A DNA stretch of 64,000 bases from assembly GCA_020091685.1 (NCBI GenBank), contig CM034601.1:8620419-8684418 (forward strand), in the 5' to 3' direction. Below the pieces are notes generated by a model. It saw nothing but the letters and a program-made list of their open reading frames with translations, was not told the DNA's origin and did not search any database. Shown here in pieces: positions 1-12,516 of this stretch (within the stretch, counting starts at the first letter, position 1; each line of letters begins with the position of its first letter). The DNA comes from Lutjanus erythropterus (lineage: Eukaryota; Chordata; Actinopteri; Lutjaniformes; Lutjanidae). The position numbers and the translations under genes are program-made.

Positions 1-716
1 GGGGTTCTACTGAGAGCCTTTTTATGTCCCAAAGTTCTAGAACACACCCAGGGAGTCCTACCAAGAAGCCTTTTATATTCCAAGGTTTTTATCAGGGAGG
101 CATCCAGGGGGTTCTCCCGAGAACCTTTTTATATGCCAAGGGTATTATCTTTCATCCACCCAGGGAGTTCTACCAAGACTCCTGTTATATCCCATGGGTT
201 TTATCTAGAACCCATCCCGGGGTTCTACTAAGACCCCTTTATGTCCCAAGGGTTTTATCCAGAACCCAACAAGGAGCTTCTACGAAGAACCTTTTTTATA
301 TTATATGGATTTTATTTAGAACCCACCCAGGAGGTTCTATCATTAATCCTTTTATATCCCAAGGGTTTTATCTATAACCCATGCAGGAGGTTCCAACAAG
401 AACTCTTTTAAATTCCAAGGTTTTTATCAAGAACCCACCTAGATGTTCAAGTGAGAACCCTTTCATATTATGGTACAAATAACCCTTGACAAAGCCTTCA
501 CAAAAGAGTTCTTCAAGGATTGCTGATACTCTTGAAGAACTCTTTGTTCCAAAAAGGGCTCTCTGGCTGTAAAGGGTTCTTAATGGAACCCTTAGTCTTA
601 CAAAGAACCCTTGACAAACCTTTTCTTCCAAAAAGTATTCTTCAGAAGCAAATGGTCATGGGTAGAATCTTAGCCCTTCATGAAGAACCATTTTAGAACC
701 TTTATTTCTAAGAGTG
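1..716 (+). mobile_element. Hairpin-unit repeat element, copy 1 (left end outside window)
   Basis: About nine degenerate tandem units of roughly 55 bp fill the left two thirds. Each carries a GGTTCTAC(C/T)AAGAACC-like hairpin, a CTTTTATATCCCAAGGGTTTTAT core and an AGAACCCACCCAGG-like link. The right part (about 480-716) is less regular and ends in TTTATTTCTAAGAGTG, the same terminal motif as the copy at 12517-13367. The left terminus is cut by the window edge. An open frame at 24-377 translates the units into an 18-19 residue peptide repeat only because the unit length is near a multiple of three. I infer a non-autonomous DNA transposon with an internal minisatellite; no transposase is seen. 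Confidence 0.75.
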
Positions 717-2060
717 ACCTATTGTTTAAAACACTAGAGAATACTCTATTTTGATTGGTCAGAAGGTGTGTATTATTTTCAGACAAATCCTCATTACAGT
801 CTAAATTAATTTGTCGCCTCCAGGGAGGCTGCTGTTTTCAGCTTTTATTATTACTCTATTATTGAACTTGTTGGAAGTTTTGTTTCCCAAGTTGATTAAA
901 AAAAAAAAAAAGCAGAGAAGTTTTTTCTTTTAAAGAGCGTGGAAAAGATTTCTGGTAAATGCCCTTCATATAATTATAATAATGCATGACAATCTGTTGA
1001 GTGATCGAAAAGAACACAGAAGCGAATTAACCAGTGATGTGAAAATTCATCAAGTCTATAACAAAGAAGTGTCTTGTATCAGTGGGTCCTAATCTGGAAT
1101 TTGAGAATCCAGAAAGACCCCAGTTTAAGACAGTGAAAAAGTACCTCACTGGGTGGAAATTTCAACATTATTTTGTCTTTAAATCAGAAGAATAGTCACA
1201 GTATAGTGACAGTTATGCCTTCAGCTGTGAAAATGCTGTCATCATCCAAGAATTCAACATCTGATTTAAAGAAACATTTACAGATCAGACCAGCCGCTAA
1301 CATTAGCTTCATAGAACAACCACTAATGCTAGCTACACAGACCAAATGCTACTGTATCATACACAGACAAAGTGCTAATGTTAGCTACACAGATCTTACC
1401 AAATCATATCTTCATGTCCATAATTACTGCTATTAATCTAAACATACATTTGTGGATAGTAAAAGCAGGAATATTTGAACAAACAATTAATGAACTGAAA
1501 GAACATAAAACATATTAGCCTAAAAAGTTTCACCATTCGGTATTGAGGTAATTCAAAAGTCACGGTAATAAAGTTAGATTATTTAAATATTATAACACTT
1601 GGATTAGGTTACTGATTACATTTTGTAACAGGATATCAGTACTTGTATCGGAATACTTTTTTGCAATAACCCTCCCAGCCGTGTTTGTGAATTCTTTGGT
1701 CCTGGATACACTGACAGTGACTGTGTAGAGACGCAGGTACAGAATGTAGATATGTTGGCTGGGTGATGTGGGGGAGTTGATTAGTTGCTGTCTGTAACAG
1801 TTATCTCCCCCCACACACAACACCACATGCTGTGTTTCACACTATATACACAGCAAACACACAAAGAGCCACCAACAGCACACACACCCACACAGGTCGC
1901 AAATGATCACAGTGTAGAGAAAGTCGCTTGTATCCTACATCTTATAGAAAAGACAGATATGTGGAAATACGTACATAATCTAAACTCTTGGACCTTCCAT
2001 CTTCCATCTTGTCAACACACACCCCCACTTACCTTAAGATGTATGGAAACAAAACCCCAC
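717..2060. other. Non-coding AT-rich stretch
   Basis: No gene is supported. It holds a run of A at 898-911 and a small set of GCTA-type repeats (1296-1392, listed separately). The open frames here are short and unlike any protein I recognise. Confidence 0.6.
1296..1392 (+). repeat. Short GCTA-rich direct repeats
   Basis: CTAATG(C/T)TAGCTACACAGA occurs at 1323 and again at 1375, a spacing of 52 bases, preceded by the palindrome-like GCTAACATTAGCT at 1296-1308. This is a small local duplication. Similar CTAGCTAA-rich sequence recurs at 63440-63601. Confidence 0.6.
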
Positions 2061-2074
2061 AGACACACACAAAG

Positions 2075-2094
2075 ACACACACACACACACACAC
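2075..2094 (+). repeat. (AC)n microsatellite
   Basis: Ten uninterrupted AC units, preceded by imperfect ACAC runs from about 2060. Confidence 0.95.
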
Positions 2095-2217
2095 GGTTAG
2101 AGAGCCCAATTCCCCAGACTTGCTCACTGGCCTGTGGTTGATGTGACACATCCTCAGCCCCTGCAGTGATGCCCAGAGATGAGCCACAATGGTGGGAGTG
2201 ACACACACATCTCACAT

Positions 2218-2241
2218 CACACACACACACACACACACACA
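2218..2241 (+). repeat. (CA)n microsatellite
   Basis: About twelve CA units. The Thr-His or Cys-Val rich frames crossing this and the previous tract are translations of the microsatellites. Confidence 0.95.
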
Positions 2242-2419
2242 TTAAACATGGATCAGGTGACCTGTGCCTTGCAGACTTCAACCATGCTCGCTGGCCCTTG
2301 GATGATGAGTGGCAGGCAGCTCTTCTCTCACTGTCTGTTTTCTCTTGTCCTTCCTCTTCTCCTCTTCCCTTCCAGTCCCTGACATGTAAGAGTGTAAGAA
2401 TTTTACTTATTTTCAGCAC

Positions 2420-5400
2420 AGAATGGCTCTCAGGAGGAGTTGTGTCTTGATCGGGACTGGTGGCTTAACCATTACCTGCTCAGGTGTTGACGTTTCGGGT
2501 GTTTTCTATGTTTGCAAATGGAGAAAAGCAAGACTATGTAATGTTTAAGAAGGAATAACACAATATTCATCTGACAAATGAAAAATTTAATCCATAAGCA
2601 ATACAATCAATTCATTACACCTGGGTCTGGTATGACCAGTAGGCTATTTTTCTTTCCAGGATGGCAAAGGCATGACCTGCTTTACTCTGATTTGTTGATA
2701 CTCTCTTTGTCATCCTGGGAAAAAAAAAATATTGTGACCAGTAGCCTATGGTGGCTACTATTCACAAATGTCAGATATTGCTGCATAAATATTATTAGCA
2801 TTATTGTGAAATTATGTCATATATAAAATAGTAGTACTAGAAGTACTCTGTGCATGTCACTAGGAGATATGTTTGTTATTTCTTGCTTACAGTCCCACTC
2901 CATCCATGGACATTAATACTGGTTTGTAAATGTCAGAAAGGCTCATTATTGGTCAAAGATGCTAGCAAACAATTAACCCTTCCGAAGTCCCGCCCCTTTT
3001 GTAACATAAGCATTCTCCTTTCTTATTTCCTGCAGGCTACTTAGACAAGCTAGGTGCTCAGGTGGGAGATCGTAAAAGTGACATCTCTATATACAGACAG
3101 ATCTTAAGTTAGCAAATGTTAAAATGATACTAAATGTTTAGCCAGCTGATCTAGGCTACAACAGTCTTTAGTTTGCTAATTAGCTCGTGTTTTGCTACCA
3201 GTTTTTGATTTTCTCCCAAAGTATTTGTGTGCCTAAAACTAACCAAATTGCAACTGAATATAAGAACTCAACTAAGTTCAAGAAATAAAAAATAATGGTT
3301 ACATTTAGCTTCACACAGGAAACAAAGCCCAGTCTTACTCCCAATGAGTCTCCTGTGTTTTATCTATGCATCTACCACAATCTTTTTGTTAAATTTCTCC
3401 CAAATGCCAATACACAGAGCACAGTAATTGTAGCCAATCACAGCACAGTAAGGCGGACAAGGCAGAGCAGTCTTGTGGGAGAAAATGATGCTTTTGCTAA
3501 CCAGCCAGCTGATGTATGTCAGTTATTAGCAAGCTACTTAGCTAGTGTTTCACTGACATTAATTAATTTAAGATGTGGCATGTTGTCTGTTGTTGTAACC
3601 CTCCCCCAGTCTAGCACATATCTAAGTACAGGAAACAGGAGAGGAGGAAGTTGATCAAGATTCTGCTGTGTGCCAAGTTTGCTCAGCTGTTATTGGAGCA
3701 GAGAGCAAAAATGGCTGGGACTTAGAAAGGGTCAATTGTGTACTTACACATCATCCAGCAGACAAATAACACAATTAGCTTAACTTTGCCGCCACATTCT
3801 GTCTACCTGATAAACTAAAGTCTCATTTTCTGTTGTTTTTGGCTCCACCATGTCTTGAGGGAAATACTTGGCTCCTAAACGCACCACTCGATCACCAACC
3901 GGTCACTATCTTTGTCCGTCACCTGGTGCCGGGCAGGAAGCACAGTGCGCTTAACTGAGCTTTTTCCAAAGAAAACCGCTGTCTGTTCAGACCGGACACG
4001 AGGCTGATGAGAGCAGAGACGCTAAAAAGCTCAGTAGAGCTGAGGGCGACTGCAGAGACTGATAATTATTTGATAATTATAGTGATAATTATTTGTGATA
4101 ATTATTTGTGGATTAGTCACTTCAAGCCCCTCCTTCCATATTACATATTAATCTCTTGTTTACATACAAATGTTGATTAGTGCATCTTGTCGTGATAGAT
4201 TTAGGATTTGGTTGTTACCTGTCGCATTTGGAGGGCCTTCCAGTTCCAGTTTGTCACTTAGCTATCTAACCTGGGCCTTAACTGTACCACTATTGTCAAT
4301 GGTTGCATCAGTGTGACTGGAATCGAGCTGGCTTGACTGACACTTCCTGTATGTCACTGCTCTCTTTGCAAGCAATGCGCCGCAGACGTTAACTGCTATG
4401 TGGGTGATGGTTTATTTATTTCTGTCAATAAGCCTCCAGTTTATTGATAAACATGAAATAATGACATCGTTATCCACTTAGAAAGAAACATTACAAGATT
4501 TCCATTCTGATGCAACTTTTGCACAGGGGGGTTGCAAGAATGCATCTGACACAGATATGAGAGCAGTTCTGTGTCGAGTCTGAATCGCAGATGTGATGGT
4601 AAGGAAAAAAGCCGGTGCTATGAAAACATTTTGGGTTGTGGTTTTAGTGGCAAGGTGGCTTTTTTTTTTTTTGCATTAAAAGTAAATGCTTGAAACTTTT
4701 TCCAGCGCTAATGTAGAAACTGAATGTCCTGAAACGTCTTTGATCATTGGCTTGTTTAGTGGTGGGAATGGATGCTCGTGTCAAATGACTGTGAGCCACA
4801 CTGGGTGTATTTTCAGGGCATAATGGGAATCTTAGCACAGGGCTAAGTGCTGTGTAAAAAAAAAAGCTCATCTTGAAGTTCATTAAATCATTAACCTAAT
4901 CAGTGGCTATACTCCAGTTCACTGAGCGCTGTGCTAATTCACCACATTTACTCGTAGACAAAGGAAAGAGCTGCCTATAAGATGTTAATGGGTCAATATG
5001 AACTCAGTACAAAGACACAGGGGTGTTCAGATTGTACAAGTAGTGCTGCTGTCAGTCAGGCATTTTCTTGCTTATAGTTTTGCTTCCAGTGCAGTGGATG
5101 AGCTGCCACTTTTTCATTGTTAGAGATGTTTAGATTTGCCAAAGTTACAACTGAACCATCATTTAGGAGAAGACACTGTGTGGGAGCATTCGTTTCCTTC
5201 ACTGGTTGGGAATTTGGGGCAAGAAAGGACTTTGTTAAACAAACAGAACATAAGCCGCATTTGTGGATCATCTCGTTTCTATTTCCTCCATAATGCACGG
5301 TGCTTTGCAGGACTAAGAAGATTAGGGAAGCCTGTTAAAGCCTCCTGTATAGACCCCTTTTCTGTTGGTAAACACACTTTTGACACTTTTGTTGTGGGCG

Positions 5401-6180
5401 GAGCTTAGGTGGAGGCAAAACGATTCCATACATTAGCTAACACTAGCTAGCAGTTTTTGTTGGCTTGTTTCTGAACAATGGCTGAAGAAAATGTGAGCTC
5501 TTCTTAATATTTATGGGAAAAAAAGTGAAAAAAAATCCACATTAACCGATGGCAGCAGACTAGCCAACCTGTATATGCTCACTTAATGAATGGACACGCT
5601 TTCAACAGCTGCAGAGTCCATTGCTGGTTGTTTGTTCTTTGGTGATATTTGTCATTTTATTTCACTAATTTAATGGTCTACAGAGTATCAGGTGCTGCTC
5701 TGTGATGCACTCAGCAGCACAGGGTACGTCCACTGAGCTGGAGGATGAGTGAGAGGAAAACAGCCTGTAGAGCCCAAATATACTCACACCTAACACAGTG
5801 TATTAAGGATTTATGAGCTGGTGTTTGTTATGATAGCAGAAAGACTGACCAAAACAGTTTTGGTGAGTTTTCTATTGTTTCTGTCTGTCTGATTTAAATG
5901 AAGTGTGTTTTACAGTGTTAATGAGGCAATTAAAAGTTGTCTTAGAGTTGTAAAAGAGAGAAACTTGAATTCAGAAGGTGATCAGTGGTATTTTTCTGCT
6001 TAATAAGGAAAAAAGGTGTGAGAGTATCTCCTTTCTTGACATTCTGTCAGTTCATTTTGTATATTTTCTCACGGCAAAATCTCTCATCTCCACAAATCTG
6101 TTACATCTTATCACATTTAACCATGGTTGTCTTTGTTATTTTTTTTGACTGGCATTGGTGTCTGGCATCAGTTCAGCTCA
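2420..6180. other. Non-coding stretch, no gene seen
   Basis: Mostly unrecognised AT-rich sequence. It has homopolymer runs (A near 2710 and 4857, T near 4660) and a short GATAATTATT tandem at 4061-4111. The parts around 3100-3560 and 5400-5450 have several TTAGCTAG-like words of the kind seen in widespread fish repeats. The frame at 3295-3654 (119 codons) has no recognisable domain. Confidence 0.55.
4061..4111 (+). repeat. GATAATTATT(TGT) tandem repeat
   Basis: GATAATTAT(T) recurs at 4061, 4072, 4084 and 4097, a period of 11-13 bases. Four imperfect units in all. Confidence 0.85.
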
Positions 6181-9100
6181 GTTCAGTTTAGTTTATTCAC
6201 AAAACAAAACAATTTAAGAGACAAATACAAGCCTATAAGACACATTACAACATGAGAAATGGGACACCCTCATAAGCTATCTAGAGCTTGAAAAATAGGG
6301 GCCCAGACATTAAGCAAAAAATATTTTAATACATGTTCAGTAACATGCTGTCTAGATTTAAAAAGTTGCATACGACCTAGATCTCATACTAAGCAAAGTC
6401 CCTAGCTGAAGAAGATAAAATCTTCCTCAGTCTAAACATTAGCTAAACAAGTAAGATTCAATAAATACAGACATATGGCAAGTAAGAAATGACAGTAGAG
6501 TTTAAATGGATTTCAGATTAGAATATGAGGTTCAGAATTCCCCAGCCATTTAGGGTTTTCAAGCTTCAACATATTTTAATAGCAACTGCTGCCTTAAACT
6601 CCTTTTGAAGACAATCAAATTATCAGTCTCATTCCACACCTGTGGATCTCTGCATTTAAGTTCACATTTTTTGCCCTTTATAATGTCTGCCGTTGAGCAT
6701 ATTTACAACACAACAGCTGTGGAAAAAAAGCCAGAGGGAGGATTTACTTTGGACCATGATATGGCGCACATAACTTTCTTCTATAAAATCTATAATTTCA
6801 CAAGATCACTGGGAAAATTATTGTACCAGATAAACAGTAATTTGATATGCAAGATATGCAATAAAATGTCACTTTTGAGCCATTACTGCTTTGATTCTGG
6901 CACCAACAACACAGAAAGATGACATTTTTGCTTTTGGTTATGTGGCGCACCACTTTGAGGTGTTTGCCTCGACTTTTTCCTTTGTTTTGCCTCCAGATCC
7001 AGTCAACGCCGTGATGTAATCTAGATGTCGGGGGTCCATAGACAGGCAACTGTCATTACTGAACTTTTTTCTCAACACTCTAGTGCAACACTTTGTTTTG
7101 TTATTGACTCTGAAAAGTTGGCAACAGGTTAACAAGACGGTTCGTACACTGGCACCGTGCCATGCCATGAACAACTGCAATCAGGTTTTTGCTGTGTCCA
7201 CATCATGAGTGCTTTTCAATCCAATTCAGTTTCCACCTTTAATTGTGTGTCTGAGGTTTGCTTATTTTTATAATCTGCAAAAAAACCAAATGAGCCTGAA
7301 GCTCCTCATCCAACAGCTGGTCCCCCACTTAACATTCTTCAAAATTATAGCGAAAAATAACCAACCTCAGCACTAACCTCAGTTGCAAAGGCAATGCATT
7401 TCCCGCAGTTATCTCACAATAAAAAACCCCATGAGATTCAGTTTTAATGTGAAACAGCGGCAGCAGGAAGTGGTTGCTTTGAATTAGCAGTTAAATTAAC
7501 ACAGCAGATGCAGTCTGGACATTTCTCTATAAGAAGAACATTCTGAACCAACTATTCAGATCGGAGCCCAGATGCTGAAGTGTTGCAAACTGAGGCAGCC
7601 TGTTTTTTCCATCACATTTGTTTACTGTTAATGCCTCTGGTCCTTCCTAAATAGACGTATCCTTGTTGCGTGGACCTTTTGAAAAATGACTCTATTATGA
7701 AGAAGTCAAGCAGCCAAAATAGCCCTTGGTAGAGTGAAAGCCCTGATTTATCATCATCCAATTATAGTATTCAGAAGGTGCAGCACTCTCCATACATGAG
7801 TGTTATACTCATCCATACATTAGGAATCCATGTCCATGTCACAGACAACCACACAGCAAGGGTGTCACTTTGTGCCGAAAAGTGGTGGGGACATACAGCT
7901 TCAGATGATAAAAACATTTGTTAAATGGTTTTCAACGTACGCAATTTTAGGAAATTTAATGGGGGGATCGGAATGAGATTAAAGTCAATAATAAAAAATA
8001 AATTAAAAAAATGGTGTAGCAGCTCATGAAAGGGCCTAGTCCAAGCCAATATGAAAATATGCAACATAAAATGCAAAATCACATCAACAGCACAAAATGA
8101 CAGTTATTGAGTCTTGAGTCTACTGCATGCACAGCTGCAACACCATGTCAGTCAATCAGTCCCTCCAGGAAGTTGCGATGATGTGATTGGAACAATTAAT
8201 GCAAATCCGACCATTTACCCTGAATTCTGCAAGACCTTGCAAATTTGACCGATCACCACAACTTTTCCACAAATTTGACCAATTATTGTAGCTTCCCTTG
8301 AGTTCCAACAAGCAACATGCATGTTCTTTTATTTATTTATTTTTGTCATATGTACAGAAAAGAACACAAGGTTTTGCTTTTTTGTGGAATACCCCCCAGG
8401 TTCAACACTTAATTCACAAATAAAGCACTTTTTTTTTAAATTTTGCACACCTGAGCCTTTTTGGAAAGGTTTTATTCTCCTTTTATTCTTAATGGACTGG
8501 ATGCACAGCAGACATTTTGACTTGTTGGAGCAGGAAAAACACAGGTGGACTGAAAAACAGTAATTGTGGCTCAGTTCCATTAAGACTCCCAGTAGCAGTA
8601 ACAGTGAACCAGCATTCACAATAGAAGCACTGCCCCTAAGTGGCATATCGCAATCATTAATCCACCTGTGAGTTTTCTGGTATGGCGTGTCAAAATGGTC
8701 ACAACAGTTTCCAAAAAAAAAAAGCCTACAGAATCCTAGAGGGACTGAATTAATCAAACAGTGGTGACACAATTAGGCATTTTTCCATCATCTTAGACCT
8801 CAATTCATTTTTTAATCCTCTTGGACAAGTGTTGTGCCAAAGTTTGTCCATCTGCCAATTATTGTACCACCCAGTTTAAAGAAAGCTGCTATTATCTGTA
8901 TCAAACAGTCATAACATGTCAATACACATAACTTAATGTCCACGGTGATTGCAAAATTAGGCCTATGTCTTTGTGAAACATTAACATTTCTCATAAGTGA
9001 ATAATGTTGATCACAACTGTAGCAAAAGAAGTATTATAGCATCAGTTTATAGCATCAACCTTGCATTTCGTTTGTTTTTTTTTTCCTGCTTGACCTCTGA

Positions 9101-9529
9101 CATGGATGGACAGATCCACCTGAAGGGGTGGCAGGAGATGATTATGGTCGACACCACTCCCTGCGCCTCCCTGAACAGAGTTGGGACCTTGTAACACTCA
9201 AGTCAGATGGGCGACTAAAACATCTGTCTCCAGTGTAAAAGACGCCTATGCCCCATAGTCCAATAAATATTTCATCAAATAAATTGCACCAAATCCTTTA
9301 GATGTGACGGCGCACTATTCCATTTTTATAGAAAGATCAATTTTGGCCCAATTGAGAGTCAAGATGATACATGGATCAAACCTTTCATATCATTGTGGTT
9401 TTGCTATAACCACATTATTACTGTAGCCTCACTTAATATGCACTGGTTTGCATTTGCTGTGTATTTAACCTTAACAATGTGAGATTTATTCAGTCAATCT
9501 AATACCACAACAATTCATTCATTCACCCA
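6181..9529. other. Non-coding stretch, no gene seen
   Basis: AT-rich with scattered homopolymers. A segment near 8220-8290 repeats the phrase AAATTTGACC twice about 40 bases apart, each followed by (A/G)AT-rich sequence, and looks like part of a degenerate dispersed repeat. The minus-strand frame at 8329-8772 (147 codons) is Cys/Leu/Ser-rich and resembles no family I know. Confidence 0.5.
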
Positions 9530-9690
9530 ACACGTCTGTTTGCGAATGGATTAAGCAAACAGTTTCACGGTGGAGAGAAGCAGGGCTAGCTGTTTTCTCT
9601 CTGACACCTGTATTCGTGCTAAGCTAGGCTAATCTCCTGACTGGAGCTCTGTTCTTAATGCACACACATGTGATTGATATCACTTAAAAA
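9530..9690. repeat. Probable dispersed fish repeat (GCTAAGCTAGGCTAA type)
   Basis: The segment holds GTGCTAAGCTAGGCTAA, then an ACTGGAGCTCTGTTC block and an ATGCACACACATGTGATTGATATC end. I recognise this order as typical of a widespread teleost repeat, but no second copy in the window proves it. Confidence 0.45.
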
Positions 9691-10037
9691 AAAAGGTATA
9701 TCTGTAATGTGGGGTGTACACTTTACACAACACATTTGTAAATATGTACTCAGTGAAACTTTTTGATAACACACACCCGTCCATGTAGCCAGAGCAGAAA
9801 TGTAAACATCACAAGCAAACATGAGCAGAATCCAAAGCGGAGACACACACATACACAAAAAAAAAATCTGTATCAACTTCACATCAGTATGAATATTTTA
9901 CATGACATCATTATTTATAACATCATGTTTACACTTTCAAATGCAAATAATATTTTAATGTATGAAAATCTGTCAGTGTTTGCACACAATCAGTCCGTCA
10001 CCGCCACAACCTGTCACCACAAATGCATTGGTAGCGT

Positions 10038-10062
10038 TTGTGTGTGTGTGTGTGTGTGTGTA
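10038..10062 (+). repeat. (TG)n microsatellite
   Basis: About twelve TG units. Confidence 0.95.
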
Positions 10063-10245
10063 TGTCAGTGCTTTTCACTTTCCGTGCAAATATAGATGGT
10101 GCATGAGTTAGAGTTGGTTATTGTTCATTATACGTGTACACACAACATGTACGCACAAACACACTCCTCTCCTGTGTGTCATGATTGCTGAGGCAGAAGA
10201 GGCTTGTTGCTTCTCCATTAATCTCTATTTTTGTTCTGTCATAAC

Positions 10246-10247
10246 GC

Positions 10248-10278
<31 letters not shown>

Positions 10279-10294
10279 TGCACACATGCACACA
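10246..10294 (+). repeat. (CA)n microsatellite with CACATG interruptions
   Basis: A long CA run from 10246 with an early CG variant and two ATG-interrupted units at the 3' side. The two closely spaced arrays at 10.04 and 10.25 kb have opposite strand sense (TG, then CA). Confidence 0.93.
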
Positions 10295-10299
10295 AAAAG

Positions 10300-11070
10300 C
10301 CCTATTTTGCATTGACTTGCCTTTCCTCCTCCTCACTCCTTCAAACAGTTTCAAAATCTTTCTTTGTTCTTGTCATCCTTTCATCGCAATGCTTCCCTCT
10401 CGCTTCTCCTCTCAACATATCATACCATGCGTCCCACCCACCCCTCTGTTTGCGTCTTGACCAGCCATGTCTCATCTCCTCTTCCCTCACAGCGGGCCTC
10501 TCGTTGGGAGGTCCACAACCCTTGCAATCCCTGCCACAAAAATATCCTTCCCTGTGTGTGAGTTCTCATTGAACCAGAGCTACTTTCTGTCTTTCGAACG
10601 AAGTCCAAGTTAAGTCTCAGGTCTTGAAATTAGGCCCAAATTGCACAAAGGTCGTGTATCATCCTGTTTCAAGTCATGAATCAAAGTAAATGTATGTATC
10701 TGATAGTTAAGGATACTTAAAGTGGGACCGTGCATGAAGTTGTAGAGTTTCTGTCTGTTGGGAACATTGTGGTGTTACTTTACATTACTGCTCCTGGTTT
10801 TGACTTTAATGCATCTCTGTTATGTCACATCCTGAATGAGACCAGTTATTATCACTTTAGCCTTCCAGTGAAAGCTACAATAGTTAGGAATTAGGAATCA
10901 GATTTAGAGGTGAAAAAACTCAAATTACCACTTCTCAGTTACATGCTGTCTGCAGCTGCTCAAGTTGAATAATATCCTGTTAGATATTTGTGTGAAACAT
11001 TGTCATAATTAGCTCATATTTTCTGAGTTGTGTTTTTTAATCAAATTTTTAAACAAATTTTAATCTGTGC
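10300..11070. other. Non-coding stretch, pyrimidine-rich at start
   Basis: Bases 10320-10560 are rich in CTCC/TTCC and give several overlapping open frames in different frames; this is expected from low stop content, not coding. Nothing else is recognised. Confidence 0.5.
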
Positions 11071-11073
11071 ATC

Positions 11074-11265
11074 CTTGAGTCCATGAGTCCATCCTTGAGA
11101 AGTTTGAAAAAACTCCCCCCAGATGTTCCTGAGACGTCATGTTTACGAGACCCCTGTCCACCAAATTCTAATCAGTTCAAGTTTTTCAAGTTCAAATGGA
11201 CATGTGTGGCAAGTTTGAAGAAATCCCGTCAAGGAGTTCTTGAGATATCATGTTCATCTTGAAAC
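11074..11265 (+). repeat. Dispersed repeat with internal ~111-bp direct repeat
   Basis: AAGTTTGAA(G/A)AAA..TCC..GTTC(C/T)TGAGA is seen at about 11099-11147 and again at about 11209-11255. Between them is a CCACCAAATTCTAATCAGTTCAAG block. This order is a familiar fish dispersed repeat in which the AAGTTTGAAGAAAT phrase is reiterated. Confidence 0.6.
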
Positions 11266-11269
11266 ACAA

Positions 11270-12516
11270 TAAGCTCTGGAGGTCAGGCTTAACTCGCTGC
11301 TCTTGTCAGTGTAACTCAACAGCTGTTGACTAAACTCAATTGTGAAGGAGGATTTTTTTTTTTTTTTTGCAGTGCAGTTGACTCACTATGTTTGCCATCA
11401 TGACTAATGAACAAATTATACTAGTCAGTACCAGCTCAGTTCATGTATACTTGTTTCATTGTATTAATATTTTGTCTGTGAGCTTCATTGAGATAAAAAA
11501 AAAAAAAACACGGCAAAGTAGAAATGATTGTAAGTAATTACTGGATGGAAACATTACTTTAGTCTGAGAAGAAAAACTCTGGAAATAATGATTATCCTGA
11601 ATGTATCAAGACAAGATCTAAACATGTAGGAAGCATAGAGTTTGTATTAAACAGTAAATAAGTGAATTAAAATGGGAGCAGATCAGAAAAGAGGAAGTAT
11701 TATAAATAATATATAATAAAGGCATTAATAAAGTATTTCTGAGTCTGATTGGCAGAGCAGCCATCTTGGATTTTGGGGCAGGGTCCCTCTGATTTTCTGA
11801 GTTGGAAATCAGTCTTCAGTGGACATTCCAGTTAAAATTTCCAACTTTGAAATTCCGACTTCCCAGCCCAACGGAAACGCACCATATAGATTTGCATACA
11901 AAAGCATGTTTTCATACCTGGCATCGCTCCATTGGCCAGAACGCCTGCCTCACTCTGAAAACGCCCTCGCCATTCTTCTCTCTCTCCTTCTCTGTCTCTT
12001 TCGGTGTGTCTCTTACTGCATCTCTCTCTCTCTCATCTGTCCCAAATTAAAGGCTCGTCTCGACTCCAAAAACCTGCCAGCCTACAGCCTGTTGATAGGC
12101 TTGGAACAGGGTCACAGCACTGATCTTGTCCAAGAGGCTGCCTTTGAAGCAGGCTGGGACACATACATAGACACACACGCCAACACGCACACACGCACTT
12201 ACACAAGCCGCTGTCCCCCCCCTCCCTCTTCCTCTCTCCATGCTGTGATGAAGTGGCCGGGGTGCGACTCTCTCCTGCTCTCTTCTAACGCCTTTTATAA
12301 TAATGAAGTTGGCTAATACACAGGCATGGATAGTAGAATTGAGAAATGGAGTCCAGGGATGCTTTTCAGCCAATATGTTGGGAGTGTAACTCCATCCATT
12401 CTGGAAGTTAATGAACTCATCTTTGTGCAGGAGCAAAGTTCACTGCTGTAGCAGAAGGACACAGTAAAGAGACCATCCATGAAATATAAAGCTCTACGTG
12501 TGTAATTTTAAGCAAC
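11270..12516. other. Non-coding stretch with simple-sequence tracts
   Basis: It includes T-runs near 11350, an A-run near 11497, a TC-rich tract at 11974-12037 and an imperfect (AC)n at 12160-12205. The 165-codon plus frame (11819-12316) and the 129-codon minus frame (12047-12436) cross these tracts and have no recognisable domain. Confidence 0.55.
11974..12037 (+). repeat. TC-rich polypyrimidine tract
   Basis: CTCTCTCC/TCTCTCTCTC blocks separated by a GGTGTGTC interruption. Confidence 0.85.

Noticed and set aside
1..480. Regularly spaced repeat array resembling a CRISPR array
   Set aside because: The ~55-bp units are contiguous and degenerate, with no unique spacers. They recur in inverted-repeat elements elsewhere, and the genome is clearly eukaryotic.
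3295..3654. 119-codon plus-strand frame as a gene
   Set aside because: No recognisable domain, and it lies in sequence with TTAGCTAG-type repeat words. No splice or promoter context is visible.
8329..8772. 147-codon minus-strand frame
   Set aside because: No domain, low-complexity Lys/Leu/Ser composition, an overlapping plus frame, and nothing around it suggesting exons.
11819..12316. 165-codon plus-strand frame
   Set aside because: It runs through TC-rich and AC-rich tracts that lack stops, overlaps a minus-strand frame of similar length, and has no known motif.
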